Assembly: GCF_019703515.2 (NCBI RefSeq)
Contig: NC_059373.1
Coordinates: 19,988,281-20,052,280 of the forward strand
Direction: 5' to 3'
Origin: Myxocyprinus asiaticus
Lineage: Eukaryota; Chordata; Actinopteri; Cypriniformes; Catostomidae
DNA length: 64,000 bases
Below the pieces are notes generated by a model. The model did no database searches, was not told the DNA's origin, and saw only the letters and a program-made list of their open reading frames with translations. Below, one piece after another: positions 35,991 through 46,029 of this stretch. Position 1 is the stretch's first letter, and each line of letters starts with the position of its first letter. Position numbers and translations under genes: made by a program.

Positions 35991-36112
35991 ACATTAACTG
36001 AAGCTCCTGACCCATATTTGCATGATTTTATGCATTGCACTGCTGCTACACTATTGGCTGATTAGATAATTGCATTAATAGGTGTTCTTTATAAAGTGTT
36101 CAGAGAGTGTAT

Positions 36113-39100
36113 AATGGACACTTTTCACATTTGCACATGTGAAAGGTGGAAGTAAACTACAGTGAGATAAACTTAAGGTGCATGGGAGACCAGAGCAAAT
36201 ATTACTTTTGTGTTTCCATTTGCTCCAACAGCAAAATAAAAAAATCCACTATTACATGTTGTCCATGACCTACCATAAGTGGAAAAATGAGAGAGATGGA
36301 TTGTGATAGTCACAAGTGAGAAAGATGCCAAATATACTGTCACTCCCACAATACCAGCTGCATTAGAAACCCCACTGCAGCAGTGTAGAAAAATTGTATC
36401 ATTATTATTATTATTATTATTAATAATAATAAAAATAATAATGCTAGAGTAATAAAGCACAAAGAATATTGTTATAAATGTATATTAAAATATTAAAAAA
36501 AAATTAAAATATATAAAAGTTAGATTTGCACAGCAAAGAAGGCACAAAACACATTTTTTGAAAATGTTCCATTAAAATGTAGTTAGAAGTAAATCAAACA
36601 CAAATATCTTGAAAAAATTATTATTATAATTTTTTTTTTTTTTTTTTTTTTTTTGCAAATAAAAAGGTGAAGATGTTGTAAAATTTCTAGTGACTGAAAG
36701 ATATGCATTACTTTAAATCTCAGGGGGTACATACATATTTGAAGTCACAGTGGTTAGTCTGCCAAAAAAGTTTAGGAACCCCTGCAGTATTCTGTACAGC
36801 AAGAAATCCTATCAAAGCAAGATGAAAAAAAAGAAAAGAATAAAAATATTTGCAACATTGTTGCGATCAGCATAAACCATTGCAAATTCAATTAAACCAT
36901 TTTTATTTTTGCTCAAGGCTGCAATGAGTATGACCATCTAAATGTTCTTAAATATAACCAACATCAAAACATCCTTCTTTTTAACTGATTATGTGTATCT
37001 GACCATGGTTCCTCTTTTCCCCCTTAGCATCTTGTATATCTGCCAACTTAGGCGCTTAATCTGTAGAACGTCCTGTGTGTCTTAAAGGTTGCCCTTTGTG
37101 AATAGCCTCAATTTATTATGTGATAGATATGTTGAGCAACATGTAACAAAAGTGATTCTTGTCTGAAACTGAATCCTAAGGGGTATTATGTTTCATGATG
37201 AAGCATATTTTACAGATCAGTTTGTGTATTTGTGTGGGGATCTCAAGGTTCGCTGTTGATGTGTGCAGCACAAAATAGTTTACAATTTCATAACTGTCAA
37301 TTTACCTTCTGTAAAACAACCAATTTTTCCAATGGATATAAAGATAATCCTCACCTAATAGTGTCTGTGTTAGCTGTGTAATATGAATGCGCAAGTAAGA
37401 GATATATATTGCTTTGTGAATGTTTACCCGACTTAAGCATTGCAAGGGAATGGATTTAGGAGTGTGATGGTGAATGCTAATAAGAGAGCATCTGTTAAGC
37501 TGTGACTCATAGCTGAGATGATCATCTGGAGATATGTCAGGACTTGACTGCAAGCCAAACTCAATGCATTTTCTCAGCTTCTGTAGCTATAAGTCACACA
37601 TTCCATAGAGATGACAAGAGTGACATGTTGCGTAAGATGTCAGTGGGTAAACAGTGTCAACCCCTCAAGCTATAAATCTTTATTGCCATATCACCATATA
37701 TTTAGAAAGGGCTTGTCATATTCAGATGCCTGTGATTAAGAGATGCACATGAGAGAAGTGATAAGCATTTCTGAAATGTAATTAAAACTGAATTATGTTT
37801 ACACAATGTACCAGACTACGACAAAAGCAAAATGCAAACCTTGAACTCAGTGAAGCTTAGCACAGAGAGACATACTGTAGATCACTGGGTGTTAATCAGG
37901 CACACAGTAATTACACTCTCTGACAGGAGCTGTCTGACAGCTGGATGAAGCTTGTTGATGTGTTGAGTGCTCTGCAATTGCAACATGATGCACATGGAAA
38001 AACAACACCGGACAGGCACACAATGCACTGATGTGTTATGGGTTCAGGGCAAGTCAATTATAGCATCCTAATATTTCACCTGAAAATCTCTGTTAAACTC
38101 ACATGTTGGACTTTCCCCAATAAACTGAACCTTGTTTCTCTTCACAGGCATTGCGATTGCAAAGTTATTAGCTAATTTTAATGTTTCAAACATGCATCCC
38201 TGTCTAGAAAATCCATTATCTTGCCTAAGAGTTAAAACACAGTTCAGTAAGATGCACATAATGTCCAAATGGTAAAATTAATGAGGATTTTTTAAAAAAA
38301 TACAAAGGATGTAAAAATCATGCTATGGCTAGGAAACACAATTTCAGAGGTAATCCCAAAATGCTCACTCAAAACAATTTGCATAGTAATTGGTTTTATA
38401 TTAAGAATGAATTCCTCCACATTTTCTGTGAGCATGTCTGAATCACTGTGGAAGTAAGCGCTATACTGCAGCTTCATCATATATGTAGACATGCATGGTT
38501 TGTAATAATTCTTTAAGCGTTCTTTAGGAACAGCGAAATTTAACTATACCGACATAGGATGAGAAAATGTACCAATCTAGCCCTCTCTGCACATTCACAA
38601 ACTTGACCGCGACCACCATATTATTACATTCATTTTCTAATGTGCAAGCTTTATGTATATGTGTTGACCTGAGAAAAGGTGTCTTTGATAGGTAATTGAC
38701 AGTGTCCGGCAGTACGATATTCGATATTTAAAGCTTTAAGTTTTACACCTACTTATTAATGCATTAAGATTTAAAGTTGATTTTAATCAACATTTCTATT
38801 TCTTGCATAATTACTAAACATGCCGTTTTAAGATCTAAAAATGAATGGAGAGACTACATGGAATATTTGTACTTTTCAAAAATGTATTTGTCACACTGCA
38901 GGATTATATAATAAGTAAACTGCAATAAAGCTAAAATGTGATTTTAAAATTGTGGCCAATCACAGTAGGGTACAACGGGGCTAAAGGCACACTTTAAGGA
39001 AAATTAGCTTTCTCTCTGGTCACAAAGTGTATCAAGAGTCAAGAAATACATTTATTTTTATTGATGGAGCAACATAATTTACGTCAAAAGAAGTAACAAC

Positions 39101-39340
39101 AAAAGATTGTTTTGAATAAAATAATTTTTTTTTAAAGGTGGCGAGGGGACCTTTTTCCCCACACTTGGGGTAAAAGGCCCCCAGGGGGGTTATAATTCAG
39201 TGTAGATAACAGGGCAATAGTTATAGGGCACAATTTGCCAACTTATGCAAATACTTTTAAGACAGCAAGATGCTTTTTTGAGGAACAAATTAAGATAATA
39301 CTTGTTCAAAATAACCACTTCAGAAAAGGGTGCATAATTG
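36113..39340. other. No gene; (TTA)n, T-run
   Basis: It holds a (ATT)n/(AAT)n tract at 36396-36442 that is partly self-complementary, and a run of about 25 T at 36630-36654. Near 38960-39190 the motif GGGGTAAAAGGCCCCC and its surroundings look like part of the repeat block that follows. No exon is recognised. Confidence 0.5.
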
Positions 39341-39346
39341 AAAGGA

Positions 39347-40065
39347 GGGACAGACTGCTCCAAAACAAGTTGGAAACCCTTTTGGGCCACCTATATGACA
39401 CTCTACATCACTTAATTTCACAATTTTTGCTTCTAGTTTTCAAAGTCTAGAAGCATTGTGTAGTGTTGACTTGTTTAATGGCACTAGACACTGTTCAATA
39501 GATGTTGAAACGGGGGACAGACTGCTCCAAAACAAGTTGGAGCCCCTTATATTTACCCCAAGGGTAATACTACAGCTCAGGGTTATTCAAATTTTACTAT
39601 CACTTGAGTTTAAAACAAAACTGAAAACGTTCAGTAGTAATTCAGCAATAATTACAGTGCTCTCAATTCTAAAGTTCAATAACTTTAAAATGGTGTGAGG
39701 GATCATTCTAAAACAACTTTAACATTATTAAGCACCCTCTAAAGGACATACTACAACCCTTATTAATGACTGCAGGCAACTATATTGCTAAATTGTGAGA
39801 ACTGTAATTACTGCTGAAAAGTTTTCAGTTTTATTTAAATTCAGGCCAGGTGAAATTTGAATAAACCTGAGCTGTATTATTACCCTTGGGGTAAACTCTT
39901 TTCAAAATCTATTGAACTTTTTATCTAGTGTCATTTAGGAAGACAACACTACACAATGCTTCTAGACATTGAAAATCTGAGGCAGAAATTGTGAAACAAA
40001 GAGATGTAATGTGTTGCAGGCTGCCCAAAAGATTTTCCATGTGTTTTGGAACAATCTGATCATTC
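39347..40065. repeat. Large imperfect palindrome (fold-back), arms about 330 bp
   Basis: The left arm reads TTTACCCCAAGGGTAATACT + ACAGCTCAGGGTTATTC at 39552. The right arm reads GAATAAACCTGAGCTGTATT + ATTACCCTTGGGGTAAA, ending at 39895; these are inverted copies. Outer blocks also pair: AGAAGCATTGTGTAGTGTTG (39449) with CAACACTACACAATGCTTCT (39944), and GCTCCAAAACAAG (39358) with TTTTGGAACAATC (40045). The centre is near 39723. The left arm has a second copy of GACAGACTGCTCCAAAACAA at 39516. This is consistent with a fold-back DNA element; no open frame is retained. Confidence 0.8.
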
Positions 40066-40129
40066 ATTCAAAAACTATTGAGGTCTGTATCTTGCCTTAA
40101 TAAAATGTCAAAAGACTTAGCAGATATTA

Positions 40130-42215
40130 CAAAGGCTCAAATATGATGTGTAGTATATCCTTTAGGTGTATGATAATGTCAAAGTTGTTTTGGGGCAATC
40201 TGTGCAACTACTAAAGTTATTGAAATTGTAATGTGAAACTGTAGAATTCCCTCCATCCATCCATTTTTGTAGCCACTTTCCCTATGCAGGGTAGTGGGGA
40301 GTGCTGGAGCCTATACCAGCTGTCTTGGGCCAAAGGCAGGGAAACACCCTGGACAGGTGACCAGTCCATCACAGGGCTAACACATACAGACAAACAAATT
40401 TACACTCACAGGCAATTTAGAGACTCCAATTCACTTACCTGGAGGAAACCCACATAAATATGGGGAACAGAGAGTACAGTTGAGCCAGGACTTGAACCCA
40501 GGAACTTTTTGCTGTGAGGCCACAGTGCTAACCCCTGAGCAACCATGCCATCCTCAGAATAACCATGCAATGGCACATGGTAGAAATGTGCACATTCAGC
40601 ACCACACACGGACAGTGCATACATTTCTTGATTAAAATGAACATCACTAATTTTAAGCTCATGTGAAACCTAAAGTTTTTAAAGTGTAGTATATTCAGTA
40701 AGGTTCAATATGGATTTTCAGCTTGTTTTGGAGTGCCACCATGTAGAATTTATTGAGCTCTTTATGTTGCCGCAATAGGATGTCAACAGAAATCGGTTCA
40801 ATTGACAATGGACAAACTGTAAGGTGTAGTTTGACTTTAAGAGGTAATTTAGTAATGTTAATACTGTTTTGGAGCAATCTTTGCCACCACTTAAAAAGGT
40901 ATTGAAATTTGGAGGTGAGAGTGATGCAACTAGAGATGTTACATGTCCTGTAAATTTCACATAAGGCTTGTCATGTCATTTTAGAGAAATGTACATCCAA
41001 AAACTACTGAACCCTAAATGCTGTCACATTAAAAGTCAAAATTCTTTCATTATTACAATGCGCAGGCAGGCGTGCTGCAGAACCATCCACTTTCAGCACC
41101 ATGTACATGGACAGCGACTGTGTCGTAAAGGCACAGACATGTCTTTATAAAAATTGACATCTCTAACATTTAGCTGTGGTGAAATTGTTTGCTGTAGTAT
41201 ATGCAGTTGGGTACAAGTAATACGTTCCAGCATTTTTTTAAACTATCTGTTCCACCATGTAAAATCTATTGAGCTCTGTATGTTACCACATTACAAAGTC
41301 AAGTGAACTCAGTAGATATGACAATACCCAAAATATGATATGTAGTGTGTCGCTAAGAGTGTTATTGATCGTGTTAATGCTGTTCTGGGGCAATGTGTAC
41401 AACCAATGAAGTTTTATTGAAATTTAGAGGTGCTGCATCTGCATAGACATCTCTATATTAATAGGAACAGCACCAAAAATGAAGGCTAGTAGTGGGTAGT
41501 GTGTTCAGTAGGGTTCACATATTGTAAATGAATCTAACTTATTCTGGAACCATCTGTTCCACCATGTAAAATTTATTTAGCTGTTGCTACATTACAAAGT
41601 CAACAGAACTCAGTTGATATGACAAAACCCAAACTATGAGGTTTACTATATCTTTTAGAGGGTGCTTTATATTGTCAAAGTTCTATAAGGGCAATCTGTG
41701 CAACCACTAAAAAGGTATTGAAATTGTAACATGTCCTTTAGTTTGCACAAATGTTTTTACAAATTGTTTTTAAGCAATTAATTTATCCACTCAAAACCTA
41801 TTGAAACTGGTGTGCTATTTCATCCAAAAGTCCAAAACAAAAAAACAAAAAGAGCAAATGTATCATGCACTGGCACATGGTGCATTCAGTACCATGCAAC
41901 TGGACAGTGAATATATGTCTTGATTAAAATGAACATCACTATGAAGCTCTGGTGAAACTTTTAAATGTTTAGTTGTAGGATATTCAGTAGGGTTCACGTA
42001 TGGATTTCTACCTTGTTTTAGAACAATCTCTTCTACCTTGTAGAATCTATTGAGCTCTATATGTTGTAGTATTAGAAAGTCAAAGGAATAAAATGGATTT
42101 GACAAAAGCCAGACTTTGAGGTGTAGTATGTACTTTAGAGGGTGCTTTATAATGTTGAAGTTGTTTTGGGGGTGATCTGTGCAAGCACAGAAAAGGTATT
42201 GAAATTTTTAGGTGA
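40130..42215. repeat. Divergent tandem repeat block, units of roughly 300-500 bp
   Basis: A set of motifs recurs in the same order: TATTCAGTAGGGTTCA, then CCACCATGTAGAATTTATTG, then TTTAGAGGGTGCTTTATA, then GGCAATCTGTGCAACCACTA and TATTGAAATT. Copies start near 40680, 41185, 41490 and 41970, with a partial copy at 40130-40235. The sequence CACCCTCTAAAGGACATACT at 39731 is an inverted copy of one of these motifs, linking the block to the palindrome on its left. Copies are clearly diverged. There is no coding signal. Confidence 0.72.
40250..40556. repeat. Dispersed repeat, probably a LINE 3' part
   Basis: It begins with (CCAT)n and contains TACCAGCTGTCTTGGGCCAA, CACCCTGGACAGGTGACCAG and TGGAGGAAACCCACATAAAT, a repeat I know by sight from many fish genomes as a LINE-like 3' region. 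It interrupts the tandem block. The family name is uncertain. Confidence 0.6.
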
Positions 42216-43276
42216 AAGTTGCCATACAAAAAGTTGGTGCAAGAGGGCGCGTAACGTTTACCAACACTTATCAATGTTTGACCAATCAGTTCAAATAGTG
42301 GTAAGTTATTTACATTTTAATGGAAAATAAACATGACCAAAATTTAACCAAGGTTGGAAAGCTGCGAGCTTTAATATGTCCTGTTGGGTATAGATTAGGT
42401 TTTCCAACTTGTTTAAAAGTAATCTTGTCAACCATAAAATAGCTGTACTCCACATTAATTATGACTCTTAAAACCCACCTTATTAAAAAGGCAACACACT
42501 CAGCAGGCCGTACAACTGCACAAACGGCATATATAAATATTTTAATTACAAAAAACAAAGCTGTAGAAAGCCAACTAGTGTGTATCACTTGAATTTGGAC
42601 AATCATTCAGATGTGGTTTTCATTTGCTCAATAATGATCAACAAGGACAAAGCAAAAGTTACAGTTACATCAAGAGATTTGTTATTTAAATGTAGTTATT
42701 TTATTCATTTTTTGTTTAAAGATGTTCTACAACTTGTTTTGGAACCTTAACAGACCGAGTCAAGCAGAGATGTTCAGCTCAGAAGCCGTGGCCGGTTGAC
42801 GTAAAACTAATCTGTAATTTGTAGACGGTCCCTTAGAGATTGTTACCCCATAGAGAGCAATGCTTTTGTCAGCTTTTAAAAAATGTCGACTTCAATAGTA
42901 AATAGCAAATAGCATTGTAACTCATTGCCATACTTGCCAATATTAATAATTTACTGATACCATCCTTTTTGCACCCACCGTTAGAAAGCTATTGAGAGAA
43001 GAAATTTGAATATGTGAATATGAAACCCACTTTACCGCAGTAGAGTGTTCAAGTTTGACATGAGGAAGTTCTTGATAGATTTGTTTGTAATGGTACGAGG
43101 CTCAATCCAAAACATTTGCACTGTCTGTGTGAGACAGTCAATAACTGGCTCATTTTGTCTATATATCAGGCTTTTATCATAGTAGGCTAGATCAGATTAC
43201 ATACGCATACAGAGTTGTTTAAATGAGACTGTCAGAATATGATGTGTAAATATTGTTGTTTATTGTATTTCTATAG
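42216..43276. other. No gene recognised; expected place of bet1 exon 1
   Basis: In other vertebrates bet1 has a short first coding exon upstream of the exon at 43277. I searched this stretch by eye for a short Met-Arg-Arg-type start followed by a GT donor and found none that convinces. The exon is lost, too diverged to see, or farther left. Confidence 0.45.
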
Positions 43277-44779
43277 GTGAGGGGGGCCCTCAAGGGAATT
43301 ACATTGCAAGCGGATACAGCGTGTATGAGGAGAATGAACATCTACAGGAGGGACTGAGAGCTAAAGTACACGCACTCAAAGATGTGAGTGAGCATTGACA
43401 TTAAAGAAATATTCCGAGCACACAACCGATTTTGTTCCAAAAAGTTTTTAAAATTCCAAAGGTGTTTATTGCCATAGGTAAGGGTCGAATCTTTAACCAT
43501 CTATACTTTATATTTCTCTTACATCTATCAACTGACATCGGAAATGAAGTCAAGTACCAGAATAAAATGTTGTGAGAAATGGTAAGTGATTAGAAATGAA
43601 GGTGGGGAGAACTCAGTTTATTAAAGGGGATGTTTTTGTATGTTAAAACACTTTCTTATATCCCAGCTAAGCCATGCGTAGGATAATTTCCCCTAAAAAT
43701 TGTAAACACAGTGGCTTTGTAATGCTATCAAAACATTGCTCTGTTTGTTTTAGCATCCGACCAGCCCGGCACAGCAACATTCTCACATTAGGCTCAACTA
43801 AAGATGTGTTTTGGGATGGGACTATTAGTTAGACCAATTGAAGATGGGAGGACAGTTCGGAAAAAGAGTCATTATTTTTGCAATTCCATGTGATGACGCT
43901 AGTGGCGCAGAAATTGCACACTTTACCTTTAAAGGAATAGTTCACCAAAAATTAAAATTCTCTCATAATTTACTCACCCTGATGCCATCCCGGATATGTA
44001 AACTTTCTTTCTTCTGCAGAACACAAACCAAGATTTTTGGAAGAATATTTCAGCTCTGTAGGTCATGACAATGCAAGTCAATGGTGACCAAAACTTTGAA
44101 GCTCAAAAAAGCACATAAAGGCAGCATAAAAGTAATCCATACAACTCCAGTGGTTTAAGCCATGTCTTCTGAAGTGGTCCACCTGGTTTTGGGTAAGAAC
44201 TGACCAAAATATGTAACTCCGTTTTCACTATAAATCTTGACATCAGCAGTCTCCTTGGCGATCATAATTTCAAGCTTGATTACACTTCCTGGTGCCATCT
44301 AGTGCTCTGCGCAGATAACTTCAGAAGGCATGGAATAAACCAATTGAGTTGTTTGGATTACTTTTATGCTGCTTTTATGTGATTTTTGGAGCTTCAATGT
44401 TTTGGTCACCATTCACTTGCATTGTATGGACCTACAGAGCTGAGATATTCTTCTAAAAATCTTAATTTGTGTTCTGCAGAAGATAGTAAGTCAAATTGAT
44501 CTGTTATGGCATGAAGGTGAGTAAATTAGAGAATTTTCATTTTTGGGTAAACTATTTATTCAAGTTTTCTAATTAAAACCGTGACCCGAATAGTTTAAAC
44601 ATCTCATTTTTGTGTCCCCTCAAGGACTCAGACTTTGACTCAACTGGAGGTTTTTTGGGAGCCACCATGGGTAGATTGAAGCTCCATGCCAGGGGAAGCC
44701 AAACCAAGGTGTATTACTACATGCTGCTTTTGCCCTGTTTGTTTTTGTTGTCCAGTACTGGGTGATTAAACTGAGGTGA
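43277..44779 (+). pseudogene. bet1: bet1 (Golgi Qc-SNARE) remnant, three exons, disabled
   Basis: Exon 43277-43383 has a CTATAG acceptor and GTGAGT donor and reads GNYIASGYSVYEENEHLQEG then LRAKVHALKD, the N-terminal part of BET1 entering its SNARE helix. Exon 43525-43581 reads STDIGNEVKYQNKML, keeping the zero-layer Gln, then an in-frame TGA (43573-43575) followed by GluMet and a GTAAGT donor. The base pair before this exon is AT where AG is required. Exon 44625-44779 reads [19 protein letters not shown] and RGSQTK, then loses one base near 44730, which throws the membrane anchor out of frame: the original frame stops at 44763-44765, while the shifted frame gives [10 protein letters not shown] and a stop at 44777-44779. 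BET1 normally mediates ER-to-Golgi vesicle fusion. The introns show this is a decayed gene duplicate and not a retrocopy. A MITE sits in the last intron. Confidence 0.88.
43930..44559. mobile_element. Palindromic MITE, family B, copy 2
   Basis: The left end AAAGGAATAGTTCACCAAAA and the right end TTTTTGGGTAAACTATTTA are inverted copies. Inner blocks such as CAGCTCTGTAGGTC and TATGGACCTACAGAGCTG mirror each other. It lies between the second and third bet1 exons. Confidence 0.82.
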
Positions 44780-46029
44780 TCGCAGGACTGATGAGATCCA
44801 GGACTCTTGAGAATATTTCTTCCTTATGTGTCATGCTCATTTGGGCTAGCGGATGGGAAACTTCACAGTGGTGATGACTGAGATAATTAAGGAGTGTGAG
44901 GATGCTTTCCATTGGACAATAGACAGAACCATTGAGAGACAATGTGCAATGAGGAATAAATCTGTCCTAACCCACCAAAATCAGTGACATCCTATTGTAA
45001 GGATTATATAAGGGTAACTTGTTGAATACTGATCAAGAAAATGGCATAACAATTAACATTACGCATCCCTTCTCATTTTATTCAGTTATAATGGCCTTTG
45101 TTTAATGGTGTTACCCACCTATAAGTTTGTTCACATCCGGTTTTAATAAATTAAAAGGATATGTCAACCATTATGATCACAGCAGCAACCTGAAACTCTT
45201 TTTAATTTTAACTGAAGTTGGACATGGTGGAAGCCACCCAACACAGACATAATCAACCCCTGTGTTATTGCAGATTTTATTATTTCTGTACTGTCTTCAC
45301 AAAATTTGCATCCCTGAGAAAGTTGGCCAAAAACTGTGCTCTTTTTGAGGAAATATATTGTTAAAAGGGCTGAACTTGAGAGTGTGAACCCATGCTGAGA
45401 TATGTGATCTTATGTGCAATTAATATTTTGTACAATAATCTGAAATCCCCCCAGAAATCTATATATATATATACGATATGTATTACATTTTAAAAGTATT
45501 TGTTCAAGCCCTTTTGCTTTCTGTTGTAAACATAATGCATGGTTTAATTTTTTAGAGACTAATTTGTAAATATATGTCAGTTATTGAGAATATTTACATA
45601 AACAGTTACCAAAAGCAGGAGTCCTGTTTTCATTCATTTATTAAAATCCATTTGTGGTTTGCATGAGTAACTAACACTTGTTGAGAATGATGAAACCTGT
45701 TCAATGTTTTTCATGCATAGACAAAATTATACATGTATAGCTATATTCAGAATTTACATGTTTCTATTTTACAGTTTATACATAAACTTTTCCAAAAGCA
45801 GGTAATCAACTAAGTCTCCATTAAGGCAAAAAGATGTATTGTTTTGAAGAGGACTACAATAACAATGTATTGGCTGCAAGTTAAATATCGGCCATCTAAA
45901 ATCTGTTAGAAATCCTTTTAGAACTGATACCTTCTTGAAACATTTAATTTTAGAGAAGTTTCAAAAGCTCCTTTTAAGTGCACTTTGTTTTTCAAAATTA
46001 ATTCATTCTGAAAATAATTAATGGTGAAG
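44780..46029. other. Convergent intergenic region with poly(A) signals
   Basis: This is the space between the 3' ends of the bet1 remnant (plus) and the acyl-CoA dehydrogenase gene (minus). AATAAA at 45145-45150 on the plus strand could be the old bet1 signal. TTTATT at 45637-45642 is AATAAA on the minus strand, about 390 bases past the dehydrogenase stop codon, and is a candidate for its signal. Otherwise it is AT-rich and non-coding. Confidence 0.5.
45637..45642 (-). terminator. Candidate poly(A) signal of the acyl-CoA dehydrogenase gene
   Basis: It is AATAAA on the minus strand about 390 bases downstream of the stop codon. Other A-rich variants exist nearby, so the choice is tentative. 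Confidence 0.35.

Larger units (their letters stand above)
34859..36112 (-). mobile_element. Tc1-like element carrying two nested SINEs
   Basis: The left end ACACTCACTGAGCACTTTGT is mirrored by AAGTGTTCAGAGAGTGTATA at about 36092-36112. The minus-strand frame at 35000-35350 contains LRRMGYNSRRPHRVPLLS, TVEDWKNRACSDESQFQLRH (first catalytic Asp) and DGRIRIW, so it is a Tc1-type transposase. The region after DGRIRIW quickly degenerates and the second Asp and the Glu are not found, so the element is internally deleted. Two SINEs at 35521 and 35799 account for much of the right half. Confidence 0.82.
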
